Source: JBFMAP01 sp964632135 (GTDB lineage: Archaea; Micrarchaeota; Micrarchaeia; Burarchaeales; JBFMAP01). From it: a DNA stretch of 25,226 nt. This document shows positions 1-6,776 of the stretch, in pieces (the first letter of the stretch is position 1; every line of letters starts with the position of its first letter). The stretch spans positions 1-25,226 of the forward strand of contig CAZWEI010000012.1 of the NCBI GenBank assembly GCA_964632135.1, in the 5' to 3' direction. A program made the position numbers and the translations under genes. The notes below the pieces were generated by a model that saw nothing but the letters and a program-made list of their open reading frames with translations, was not told the origin of the DNA and searched no databases.

Positions 1-10
1 GAGGGCAGGA

Positions 11-25
11 GAAAGATTTAAATAC
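11..25 (+). promoter_or_regulatory. BRE/TATA promoter of the TFB gene
   Basis: A purine-rich GAAAG (11-15) is followed by TTTAAATA (17-24), the usual archaeal BRE plus TATA layout. Transcription would start near 46-50, leaving a leader of about 50 bases before the ATG at 100. A G-rich run (GGGGGG, 87-92) sits just before that ATG and may act as the ribosome site. Confidence 0.65.
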
Positions 26-99
26 CTTTGCACATAAATTTAAAAAGATTTCGGTAGGTGGATTGGGGTATATTTCTCGTACTGTTGGGGGGTTATCAT

Positions 100-1008
100 A
101 TGCCGGAAGAAAAATGTCCCGAATGCGGGAGCAAAAAATTAAACCGCGATTACGAGAAGGGCGAGATAGTTTGCGCGAACTGCGGCTTGATTGTTGCGGA
201 TAATGTTATGGACGCCGGTCCGGAGTGGAGGGCTTTTGACTCGGAGCAGCGGGAGAAGCGCGCGAGGGGGGGCGCGCCCATCAAATACATGAGGCCGAAC
301 AAGGGGCTCGTGACGTAGATAGACCAGTACAACAGGGATATACGGGGCGCGAAGATATCATCGAAAAAACAGGCGCAGCTCTACAGGATGCGCAAGTGGC
401 ACAAACGCGCTAGCATAGCGAGCTCCATGGAGCGAAATCTGGCGATCGCGCTAAGCGAACTGGACAGAATTGCCTCATATCTAGGGCTTCCAGACAGCAT
501 ACGCGAGGCATCGGCGCTTCTTTACAGAAAGTGCATAGAAAAAGGGCTTATAAGAGGAAGGCTTATTGAGAGCGTTGTTGCTGCAGTTCTCTACGCAATA
601 TGCAGGGAGTACGGAATACCGCGCACGCTCAACGAGATTGCAGAGGTTTCAGGCATGGAGAAGAAGGAGATAGGGAGGACATACCGGTTCATCTCTCACG
701 AACTCGAACTCCACGTGCCGCTTACTGACCCCACGCACTACGTCCCGAGGTTCACGTCCGCGCTCAAACTGAGCGGAAAGGTGCAGGAGAAGGCCATAGA
801 ACTTCTTAAAAAATCAATAAGCAAGGGGTTGATTTCGGGCCGGGGGCCGACCGGTGTTGCCGCTGCTGCGGTTTACATCGCGAGCGCGATGGCAGGCGAG
901 AGGAGGACGCAGAAGGAGGTCGCGGACGTCGCCGGAGTCACGGAAGTTACGATTAGGAACAGGTACCGGGAACTGAGAAGGGAATTGAACTTGAAAATAG
1001 CGCTTTGA
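100..1008 (+). CDS. tfb: Transcription initiation factor B (TFB), interrupted by an in-frame TAG
   Basis: TFB recruits RNA polymerase to the TBP-TATA complex. From ATG 100 the product has a zinc ribbon (CPECG ... CANCG), a B-reader/linker ending at KGLVT, then two cyclin-like repeats (about 388-1008) of the kind seen in all TFBs, including VGVTEVTIRNRY-type helix-turn-helix residues near the end. The frame is open throughout except for TAG at 316-318, between KGLVT and IDQYNRD. Family members have an ordinary residue at this place, so this is one gene with one stop, not two genes. An upstream GTG at 58 would add a hydrophobic stretch atypical of the family, so I prefer ATG 100. The stop ends an N-terminal piece of 72 residues. 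The next ATG (388) leads to a 206-residue core but has no ribosome site. Readthrough, a true nonsense mutation or a sequence error are all possible. Confidence 0.92.
316..318 (+). other. In-frame amber codon inside TFB
   Basis: TAG stands in the conserved linker between the B-reader and the cyclin core. It is one base from GAG, AAG, CAG, TCG, TTG, TGG, TAC or TAT. TAG is the commonest terminator among the complete genes of this window (about 11 of 28), so general reassignment of TAG is unlikely. Confidence 0.9.
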
Positions 1009-1032
1009 GGGGCGAAACAAGAGGGTGAAAAA

Positions 1033-1326
1033 ATGAGCAACGAACTCATAGGAAAACAAAAGGAAAGGATGCCGATACTTTACAACCTGAAAGAACCGAA
1101 GGAGGGCGAGATTCTCGTGTGCGAGAACGGGCTAATCGTGAAATCGAACGATTCGTTCCAGAGCCCGTTCAACTACGTGGAGTCCATCACCATAGGAAGG
1201 CGGCTGAATTTGGGGAAGATGGAGGCGCACATGGTCGCGTACGACGTGATGGGGAGCAAGCACACGCTCGAGTTCGCGATAAACGAGAGCATCTTGCACG
1301 CGCTCAAGAAGGCGTGCGGGAAGTAG
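1033..1326 (+). CDS. Small conserved-looking protein of unknown function, downstream of TFB
   Basis: The 97-residue product is soluble. It has alternating beta-like segments (EILVCENGLIV, NYVESITIG, HMVAYDVMG, TLEFAI) and a final helix ending in CGK. This pattern is faintly like a small PH-type beta barrel, but I do not recognise a family. The ATG at 1033 follows a GAGGGTG ribosome site. The gene starts only 24 bases after the TFB stop, so the two are probably co-transcribed, which hints at a link with transcription. Base composition matches the core genes. Confidence 0.75.
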   Translation: MSNELIGKQKERMPILYNLKEPKEGEILVCENGLIVKSNDSFQSPFNYVESITIGRRLNLGKMEAHMVAYDVMGSKHTLEFAINESILHALKKACGK

Positions 1327-1361
1327 GTAAATTAGGGGCGCGCTAACGGAAGGCGCGGGTA

Positions 1362-1369
1362 TTTAAATC
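1362..1369 (+). promoter_or_regulatory. TATA box of the coiled-coil orphan gene
   Basis: TTTAAATC lies 30-37 bases before the ATG at 1399. It would place the transcript start near 1390, which argues against the upstream ATG at 1375. Confidence 0.6.
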
Positions 1370-1398
1370 TCAAAATGCATAGTTTATCGGTGATGTTC

Positions 1399-1890
1399 AT
1401 GGGTGGAATGGTTCAACCTGCTATCGAGACGAAACATTTTCCAGAAAAGGATCCTTTGAAAACCGAGGGAAAAACCGCGGGTATTTTTGGTGGATTGCAG
1501 AAAATAAAATGGAAAAACGATATAAAAAATATAAACGAACAGGCCAAAACCACAGTGGAAAAATACGATAAGATGAAAGAAGCCCAGAACGCTTATTCTA
1601 AAGCAAAGCAAGAATATGATAAGGACATAAACGAAAACACGACCAAGGAACGTATGACTGCACTGTATAGACTCGCACAAGCAAGGTATAACTTTTTTTT
1701 CGACATGGAGCGACTCCTGCTAGATAAAGAGGCGAGTGGCAAATTTGAAGGCTGCGTTACGAATAAGAACGGAATTGCTCTTGACATGCTTAAGGAGTAC
1801 AACGATTACGCAAAAGAAGTAAATCAACCACCCAGAATGAAATTGCCCGAGCAGGAAAGAAAAACAGAGGACGCGAACAAGTTTATCTGA
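1399..1890 (+). CDS. AT-rich orphan protein, mostly helical and coiled-coil
   Basis: The 163-residue product is highly charged and rich in K, E, N and Q. Helical segments around residues 30-110 (for example NEQAKTTVEKYDKMKEAQN) suggest a coiled coil. There is no signal peptide or membrane segment, and I recognise no family. In-frame ATGs occur at 1375, 1393, 1399 and 1408. A GGTGAT ribosome site at 1389-1394 and the TATA box favour 1399. Codon use is AT-rich and lacks the GCGCGC runs of its neighbours, so the gene may have been acquired. It stands alone, with its own promoter, convergent with the MBL nuclease gene eight bases beyond. Confidence 0.7.
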   Translation: MGGMVQPAIETKHFPEKDPLKTEGKTAGIFGGLQKIKWKNDIKNINEQAKTTVEKYDKMKEAQNAYSKAKQEYDKDINENTTKERMTALYRLAQARYNFFFDMERLLLDKEASGKFEGCVTNKNGIALDMLKEYNDYAKEVNQPPRMKLPEQERKTEDANKFI

Positions 1891-1898
1891 ATCCGCGG

Positions 1899-2876
1899 CT
1901 AGAACTCGTTCAAAAACATCTGCGCCCGCGCATCATCCATCGCGCGCGCATCCCATCCCCTTTTTCTCAGTTCGCGCGCAAGCGCCTCCTCGTTCCCGTG
2001 GCAGCAGAAAATCTTTTTAGGGGACGCGCGCTCAACGTATTCGAGGATTTGTTTAAAATCAGCGTGGTCGCTGAGCGGGAAAACTTTGTCTACCGAGTAT
2101 GCGCGCGAGTTCGCCCAGCCCGTTGCGAGCGCGCACACAACTTTTTTTCCGTAAATCTCTCCGAGGTTTGCTGCCATCCCAGAACTCACGGTGTGGTGCG
2201 GCATCACCGCGGCGAAGGATTTTCCCATGAGTTCGCGCGCCTCCTCGGATTCAAGAGGCACGCGCTCGAGCTTCACCCCGAAATCATCATAAACAGAGCA
2301 GATTTCGTGGATGCGGTTGTGCACAAGCGGCGCGAGCCCGCAACGCTCGTTCAGGAGTTTTATGAGTTCCTGCGCCTTTCCGGTTGAATAGCCGCCCAGA
2401 AGCACGACGCGCCCGCGCTCCAAATTAATTTTCACCCAGCTCGCGATGTTTTCGTAAATCTCCTCGCGCGCAGGAAAAACCGAATCAGGCGTTCCGTACG
2501 TGCCCTCAATCAAAAGTATGTCGCACTCGCGGACCTCTGCCTCCTTTGTCGTGAGGCCCCCGCGCAGGCGGAAATCGCCAGTATAAACGAAAGTGGTTCC
2601 ATTCTCGCGGATGAGAAGTTGCTTTGAGCCGAGCATGTGGCCCGATTCCAAAAGTTCGAAGTCGACGCCGCCGTTTAATTCTAGCCGCTCGAAATGATTT
2701 CCGCGGCCTGCAAGCGCGAGCGTCTCATCGGATGCGAGAATTCTCTTGTTTTTATACCTGAGCGCGCTTGTGTGGTCAGAGTGCGCGTGCGAGACGAAGC
2801 AGTCCCGAGTGCGCGCGCAGTCCAGCGATAGTTTGCACTCGTCCAAGTGAAGCACACCGGCAGTGTCCAGTCGCAT
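1899..2876 (-). CDS. MBL-fold RNA/DNA exonuclease of the YSH1/CPSF-like group
   Basis: The 325-residue protein has the metallo-beta-lactamase metal motifs HAHSDH (30-35), H80, GDFR with D101, and PLSDHADF (about 267-274), then a late CCHGNE. The SDHADF form and the AQELIKLL segment are typical of the COG1236 exonuclease/mRNA 3'-end-processing group. It is shorter than full archaeal CPSF and lacks the N-terminal KH domains. An open frame runs upstream to 3284, but that part overlaps thioredoxin on the other strand and has no family features. The ATG at 2874-2876 starts directly at the MBL fold and lies about 25 bases from a TATA box, so it is probably leaderless. Substrate preference (RNA or DNA) cannot be told from sequence. 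Confidence 0.85.
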   Translation of the reverse strand: MRLDTAGVLHLDECKLSLDCARTRDCFVSHAHSDHTSALRYKNKRILASDETLALAGRGNHFERLELNGGVDFELLESGHMLGSKQLLIRENGTTFVYTGDFRLRGGLTTKEAEVRECDILLIEGTYGTPDSVFPAREEIYENIASWVKINLERGRVVLLGGYSTGKAQELIKLLNERCGLAPLVHNRIHEICSVYDDFGVKLERVPLESEEARELMGKSFAAVMPHHTVSSGMAANLGEIYGKKVVCALATGWANSRAYSVDKVFPLSDHADFKQILEYVERASPKKIFCCHGNEEALARELRKRGWDARAMDDARAQMFLNEF

Positions 2877-2899
2877 AGTTAAACGTGGGTGGGAGCAGA

Positions 2900-2908
2900 T
2901 TATAAACT
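2900..2908. promoter_or_regulatory. Shared divergent TATA element (nuclease / thioredoxin)
   Basis: TTATAAACT reads as a TATA box on both strands (TTTATAA on minus). It is centred about 28 bases from the nuclease ATG at 2876 and about 33 from the thioredoxin ATG at 2937. Confidence 0.5.
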
Positions 2909-2936
2909 TTTCGCGCGAATAGTTTTCGGTGTTCGT

Positions 2937-3257
2937 ATGCTTGTGGTAACCGCGAAGGAGTTCGAGAGCGAAGTGCTGAAAAGCGAACTGCCCGTAGTAG
3001 TGGATTTTTGGGCGCCATGGTGCGGTCCCTGCCGCGTTTTCGCGCCGATTTTCGAGGAGACAGCAACGGAGCTTGAGGGAAAAATTAAGTTCGCAAAAGT
3101 AAATATTGACGAGGAGGGCGCGCTGTCTGAGAAATACGGGGTCCTGAGCATACCGACGATAATGCTCTTTAAGGATGGGAAAGTTGTCGAGACCGCGGTC
3201 GGCACGATGTCGAAGCAGGCGCTGAAGCAGTGGATCGAGGATAATTTGAGTAAATAG
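2937..3257 (+). CDS. Thioredoxin
   Basis: The 106-residue product is a full-length thioredoxin, a cytosolic dithiol-disulfide oxidoreductase. The active site WCGPC holds C29 and C32. The cis-proline stretch LSIPT and the final helix LKQWIEDNLSK are also present. The start chosen is ATG 2937, which follows GGTG (2928-2931) and gives the standard length. Upstream in-frame codons would add residues over the promoter. The gene is divergent from the MBL nuclease and convergent with the nitroreductase, whose stop lies eight bases away. Confidence 0.95.
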   Translation: MLVVTAKEFESEVLKSELPVVVDFWAPWCGPCRVFAPIFEETATELEGKIKFAKVNIDEEGALSEKYGVLSIPTIMLFKDGKVVETAVGTMSKQALKQWIEDNLSK

Positions 3258-3264
3258 CGGCTCG

Positions 3265-3777
3265 CTAGATGAATTTTGCCGCATCTTCTATTTTTACTCG
3301 CGGAGGAGCGCGCGGTTTTTCGTTCGGAAATCCGATTGGGACTATTGAGACTGGCTTTAGATTCGCGGGCAGATTGAGGGTGCGCGCAACTTCTTCTTCC
3401 TCAAACGCGCCCACCCAGCACGTCCCCAATCCGAGCGCGTGCGCCTTGAGCATCAGATTTTCAATCGCAGCAGCGCAGTCGAGAATGGAGTAAAGCTCGC
3501 GCCCCCGCTCGCCGTATCTCCTTTCTATTGATGCGTCCGCGCACACGACGAGCGCGACCGGCGCCTCGGAGATGAAATCCTGCCCGTGCGCGGCGGCAGC
3601 GAGCGCGTCGCGAACATCCTGTTTCCGTACCACTAAGAATTTTCTCGACTGGAGGTTGCCTGCTGACGGCGCGAGAATTGCGGCCTCGAGGAGCGCGCGC
3701 ACCATCCCCTCGGGCACATCTTTCTTCGCGAACGCGCGCACGCTCCGCCTATTTTTTATCGCCTCGTCGAGTTCCAT
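3265..3777 (-). CDS. Nitroreductase-family flavoprotein
   Basis: The 170-residue product matches the FMN-dependent nitroreductase fold, which uses NAD(P)H to reduce nitro compounds, quinones or similar acceptors. Recognisable parts are the N-terminal IKNRRSVRAF (FMN phosphate-binding arginines), APSAGNLQSRKF, the dimer-core ALGLGTCWVGAF and the final VPIGFPNEKPRAPPR. The ATG at 3775-3777 gives the standard N-terminus MELDEAIKNRRSVR. Upstream codons run into the promoter and the neighbouring gene. The size is at the short end of the family. The natural substrate cannot be inferred. It is divergent from an Lrp-type regulator that could control it. Confidence 0.9.
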   Translation of the reverse strand: MELDEAIKNRRSVRAFAKKDVPEGMVRALLEAAILAPSAGNLQSRKFLVVRKQDVRDALAAAAHGQDFISEAPVALVVCADASIERRYGERGRELYSILDCAAAIENLMLKAHALGLGTCWVGAFEEEEVARTLNLPANLKPVSIVPIGFPNEKPRAPPRVKIEDAAKFI

Positions 3778-3801
3778 AAGGTTAATAAATAAGCGCGATA
3801 A

Positions 3802-3807
3802 TTTAAA
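3802..3807. promoter_or_regulatory. Shared divergent TATA element (nitroreductase / Lrp regulator)
   Basis: The palindromic TTTAAA is centred about 27 bases from both the nitroreductase ATG (3777, minus) and the regulator ATG (3831, plus). Both transcripts would be leaderless or nearly so. Confidence 0.5.
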
Positions 3808-3830
3808 TGTAATTCTGCGGGTGTGGTTGC

Positions 3831-4241
3831 ATGGACGAACGCGACAGGCGCATTCTGGAAATTTTAACAAAGGATTCGTCTACACCTAATGTGAAGATGG
3901 CGAAGGCGCTCCGAGTTTCCGAGGCATCCGTGCGAAAGAGGATAACGAAACTGCGCGCGGAAGGCGTGATAAGGAGATTCACGGTCGAGCTTGAGGAGAG
4001 TCTGGGCGTGGGCGCGGTCTCGCTAGTGGCAGTTGACCCAGCGGTTCCCACGAAAGTCGTCTCGCACGAGATAATGAAACTTGAGGGTGTTGAGCGCGTT
4101 TATGAGATAACTGGGAATTTCGACCTCGCGGTCATCTTTTACGCGGACAGCGCGGAGAAACTGAACGACACGCTGGATAAAATCCGCCATCTGAAGCACG
4201 TGCACAACACTGACACGCGGATGATTCTGAAGAAATGGTAG
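3831..4241 (+). CDS. Lrp/AsnC-family transcriptional regulator
   Basis: The 136-residue product has the Lrp layout. An N-terminal helix-turn-helix begins MDERDRRILEIL and contains VKMAKALRVSEASVRKRI. A C-terminal ligand-binding RAM domain follows (SLVAVDPAVP, EGVERVYEITGNFDLAVIF, and the final HVHNTDTRMILKKW). Such proteins form octamers, bind amino acids or related metabolites, and activate or repress nearby genes. The ATG at 3831 sits a TATA-distance from TTTAAA, consistent with a leaderless mRNA. It faces the nitroreductase gene across a 53-base gap, so it may regulate that gene and itself. The effector is unknown. Confidence 0.93.
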   Translation: MDERDRRILEILTKDSSTPNVKMAKALRVSEASVRKRITKLRAEGVIRRFTVELEESLGVGAVSLVAVDPAVPTKVVSHEIMKLEGVERVYEITGNFDLAVIFYADSAEKLNDTLDKIRHLKHVHNTDTRMILKKW

Positions 4242-4316
4242 CAGTTTAGCAGAAAGAGAGCCCCCAGAACCACCAAAAGGCTATTTAGAACCGCCATATT
4301 AAAAAATATTTCTTCG

Positions 4317-4357
4317 CGCCCTGTCGTATGTACAAAAATGTGGATTTTCGACGGGCG
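4317..4357. repeat. Inverted repeat between the Lrp regulator and the HEAT-like gene
   Basis: CGCCC-T-GTCG (4317-4326) can pair with CGACGGGCG (4349-4357). This gives a nine-base-pair stem with one bulged T and a 22-base loop. An AT-rich stretch (4295-4311) precedes it. It could be a terminator-like hairpin after the regulator or part of a small RNA. Nothing else in 4242-4365 looks like a gene. Confidence 0.4.
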
Positions 4358-4365
4358 GATTAAGG

Positions 4366-4375
4366 TTTATTAAAC
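4366..4375 (+). promoter_or_regulatory. Possible TATA box of the HEAT-like gene
   Basis: TTTATTAAAC would start a transcript near 4395-4400. That leaves an unusually long leader of about 100 bases before the ATG at 4498. Confidence 0.4.
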
Positions 4376-4464
4376 TGCTGTCCGAGAATAATTTCTCTAC
4401 TTTAATCGAATTCAGCATTCAATTTGGATTGGATGCAAGGCGACATAACACAAACGCGGGTTAG

Positions 4465-4492
4465 CTGGATGGCTACAAGACCATCCGGGGGG
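4465..4492 (+). promoter_or_regulatory. Leader hairpin overlapping the ribosome-binding G run
   Basis: CTGGATGG (4465-4472) can pair with CCATCCGG (4481-4488) around the loop CTACAAGA, an eight-pair stem with one G-T wobble. The last two pairs use the first G residues of GGGGGG (4487-4492), the likely ribosome site for ATG 4498. The hairpin could therefore affect translation. Confidence 0.45.
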
Positions 4493-4497
4493 TTTGG

Positions 4498-4944
4498 ATG
4501 AACAACACGGCAGTAGGTACGGAAATTAAGACGTCTGCATCGTGGGTTTTGTCCACGGGGGCCATGGAGAAACTTGGCAGCAATGTTTCCAAAGTACAGG
4601 CAGAAGGCGCAAGAATTATTGCAGGAAATTCCGGTATGCATTATCTTCTCGAGTTGTTGTTAAAGCATTCAAATCCGGAAGTAAGGGTAGTGACTGCAGA
4701 AGAACTTTTCAAAGTGGGGAGCTCTGCAAAGGTTACGCTGGGGCAATTATTGAATGACAAAGACGCAAGAGTCATCGACGCTGCAAACAAATCACTTAGG
4801 AAACTTGAGGAGACTGAAATGAGCAGAAAGCCATCGGAAACAAAATTGATAAGCGGGTTCGACAGCACAAAATCAAAACTTTTGTATGGGTTTGTACCTA
4901 ATGGTAATGGCAGTAAAGATAAGGTCAAAGTAGTAAGAGTATAA
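4498..4944 (+). CDS. HEAT-repeat-like small protein
   Basis: The 148-residue product has two helical pairs resembling HEAT repeats at about residues 47-108 (MHYLLELLLKHSNPEVRVVT and LGQLLNDKDARVIDAANKS). The D/N-P-E-V-R and D-x-R-V-I turns are typical of HEAT units. The N-terminus and the K/S-rich C-terminal tail are probably disordered. There is no signal peptide or catalytic motif. HEAT proteins usually serve as protein-binding scaffolds. The ATG follows GGGGGGTTTGG. The coding sequence is AT-richer than its neighbours and monocistronic, like the other orphan genes of this window. The partner is unknown. Confidence 0.7.
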   Translation: MNNTAVGTEIKTSASWVLSTGAMEKLGSNVSKVQAEGARIIAGNSGMHYLLELLLKHSNPEVRVVTAEELFKVGSSAKVTLGQLLNDKDARVIDAANKSLRKLEETEMSRKPSETKLISGFDSTKSKLLYGFVPNGNGSKDKVKVVRV

Positions 4945-4968
4945 ACATCTATTTCTACTTTTTCTTTC

Positions 4969-5502
4969 TTATTTCCAGAACAAATCGTTCATGCTGTCGC
5001 GGAACGCCTTCTTCACTGACTCGTGGCGGTCCTGCGCGTAATACACGATGTCCTCGACGAAAATGACGAGGAAGAGGATGAGCGCGTAGATTGAGAGGAG
5101 GATGCCGGGCGTCGAGATCGGCCTGGTCCCGAAGAAGTCGATGCTGAAAGTGTAGGTAAAGCCCTGCTCGCTTAGGGGATAGAAAAGTTTTACGGGGTCG
5201 CCCTCGAACAGGTCCATTAGAACGTGGCCAATCATCATTATCATTATGATAAGGACCCATTCCTTCATCTTCGAGGACGTCCGCTCGAGCTCGAGGAGCA
5301 CGAAGAACGCGACGAGCGGCAGAAAAAGCACGATGAAAATGTTGTGGAACGTGCCGCGCGCAGCCATCCCGAAAAAGTGGTCGAGGTCCACTCCTTCTGC
5401 GATTATGGCGAGCGCGAGCAGCCCGAGCATCGTGTGGCGCCTGTGGAGGTCTGCCGCGAGCCCTGCGATGAACGAAAAAACAACGTGAAAAAGTCCGTCC
5501 AT
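4969..5502 (-). CDS. YdjM-type (DUF457) membrane-bound predicted metal-dependent hydrolase
   Basis: The 177-residue product is an integral membrane protein with about four hydrophobic segments. It carries the family's membrane-embedded metal ligands: FHVVFSF near the start, EGVDLDHFFG, FHNIF, and HVLMDLF. The family is found in archaea and bacteria and is predicted to be a hydrolase, with no firm substrate. A larger open frame extends to 5907, but that part is antisense to the glycosyltransferase. The ATG at 5500-5502 gives the usual N-terminus and lies about 25 bases from the shared TATA box, suggesting a leaderless mRNA. It is divergent from the glycosyltransferase, so a role in envelope or lipid metabolism is possible. 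Confidence 0.8.
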   Translation of the reverse strand: MDGLFHVVFSFIAGLAADLHRRHTMLGLLALAIIAEGVDLDHFFGMAARGTFHNIFIVLFLPLVAFFVLLELERTSSKMKEWVLIIMIMMIGHVLMDLFEGDPVKLFYPLSEQGFTYTFSIDFFGTRPISTPGILLSIYALILFLVIFVEDIVYYAQDRHESVKKAFRDSMNDLFWK

Positions 5503-5523
5503 AGGGATAGAATGCACAGTTAT

Positions 5524-5532
5524 GTTTTTAAA
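5524..5532. promoter_or_regulatory. Shared divergent TATA element (YdjM-like / glycosyltransferase)
   Basis: The AT-rich box GTTTTTAAA (plus) or TTTAAAAAC (minus) lies about 26 bases from both starts, ATG 5554 on plus and ATG 5502 on minus. Confidence 0.5.
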
Positions 5533-5553
5533 CCAGCCCGCGTGAATAGTAGC

Positions 5554-6771
5554 ATGAGAATAGCTTATTTTGTCTGGGAGTATCCGCCTCGCCTCGTGGG
5601 CGGGCTTGGGACGTACGCGTCCGAGATAACGCGCAAATTCATACAGCAGGGGCACGAACTCACAGTTTTCACTATGAACGACGATGGGAAATTGAAGACG
5701 CGCGAGAACATGGACGGAATCGAGGTCCACCGCCCCATGGTCGCTGACGCGAGCAACATCCTCCCGGTGTTTGTTGATGAGGAGGTCAAGAAATGGGGCT
5801 CCGGAGTGAAGTTCTTTTCCGACATACTTTCGTACAACATTCTTTCCGCGAACAAGTTCGTGAACCAGGTTGCGAAGGAGAAGCAGTTCGACATCATAGC
5901 GTGCCACGACTGGCTCTCATGCATAGGCGGCGTGATCGCGAAGAAGAACATGAACAAGCCGCTAGTGTTCCACGTGCACTCGACCGAGCACGGTAGGAGC
6001 GGGGGGAAAGGCTCAAGGACTGTTTCTGATTTGGAGGCGTTCACTGCGAGCATCGCGGATATGATAGTTACTGTAAGTTACGCGATGCAGGAGGAACTAC
6101 ACCTTCTCAAATACCCGCAGGAGAAAATCCGCGTGAGCTGGAATGGCGTTGATGAGAAGAAATACAACATGGACGCGATGGACAAGCAGAAGGTACACGA
6201 CTACCGCACGGGGCTCGGGCTGAAGGAAAACGAGAAGATGATACTGTTCACCGGAAGGCTCACGTGGGTGAAGGGAATCGACAATCTCGTGCAAGCGCTC
6301 CCAAGCATACTCACTAAAGCGCCTGACACGAAACTCGTTATTCTCGGAAGAGGGGAGATGGCCGACACGATAAATACGCTGACGAACCAGCTAAAACTCC
6401 ACGAGAAAATCGTTCTCGTGGACAGGTGGGTGAGCGAGGAGGAGCGGCTGCTTCTTTATGCTTCTTCGGATGTGGTGTGCGCGCCCTCGCGCTACGAGCC
6501 TTTCGGAATCATATCGCTCGAGGCGATGGGAATGAAAAAGCCGACCGTGGTTGGAAACGGAGGGCTGCGCGAGGCGGTCCTTGACGGGAAGACAGGGTTC
6601 TACTGCGACCCTGAAAGCCCCGAAAGCATCGCTGGCGCGCTCACGAAAATCCTTCTCGACCCGGAGCTCGCGCGCGAGTTCGGCGAAAACGGAAGAAAGC
6701 GCGTCGAGAAACTCTTCACGTGGGACAAGATTGCAGAGGACACGATCGCGCTCTACGAGTCGCTGCTTTAG
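5554..6771 (+). CDS. GT4-family glycosyltransferase (glycogen-synthase-like fold)
   Basis: The 405-residue GT-B enzyme transfers a sugar from a nucleotide donor. It has the N-terminal glycine loop PPRLVGGLGTYASEI (11-25), the middle HVHSTEHGRSGG, FTGRLTWVKGIDNLVQAL at the start of the donor-binding domain, and the EX7E motif EPFGIISLE (E315, E323) followed by NGGLREAVLDGKTGFY. These features fit starch/glycogen-synthase-like and other GT4 enzymes, so sugar and acceptor remain open. ATG 5554 starts right at the beta strand MRIAYFVWEYPP and lies a TATA-distance from 5524-5532. Forty bases of this gene (6394-6433) recur, with four silent changes, at 9320-9359 as a gene remnant. It converges with the radical SAM gene, five bases away. 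Confidence 0.92.
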   Translation: MRIAYFVWEYPPRLVGGLGTYASEITRKFIQQGHELTVFTMNDDGKLKTRENMDGIEVHRPMVADASNILPVFVDEEVKKWGSGVKFFSDILSYNILSANKFVNQVAKEKQFDIIACHDWLSCIGGVIAKKNMNKPLVFHVHSTEHGRSGGKGSRTVSDLEAFTASIADMIVTVSYAMQEELHLLKYPQEKIRVSWNGVDEKKYNMDAMDKQKVHDYRTGLGLKENEKMILFTGRLTWVKGIDNLVQALPSILTKAPDTKLVILGRGEMADTINTLTNQLKLHEKIVLVDRWVSEEERLLLYASSDVVCAPSRYEPFGIISLEAMGMKKPTVVGNGGLREAVLDGKTGFYCDPESPESIAGALTKILLDPELAREFGENGRKRVEKLFTWDKIAEDTIALYESLL

Positions 6772-6776
6772 ATTTG

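Noticed and set aside
316..318. Selenocysteine or general pyrrolysine reading of the TFB stop
   Set aside because: The codon is TAG, not TGA, and TAG ends about 11 other genes in the window. No pyl genes are seen here.
2877..3284. N-terminal extension of the MBL nuclease on minus
   Set aside because: It is entirely antisense to thioredoxin and lacks family features. The MBL fold begins at the ATG at 2876.
5224..5553. Upstream in-frame extension of the glycosyltransferase
   Set aside because: It is antisense to the YdjM-like gene and would bypass the TATA box. The GT-B fold begins at ATG 5554.
5503..5907. N-terminal extension of the YdjM-like protein on minus
   Set aside because: It lies antisense to the glycosyltransferase coding region and beyond the promoter.
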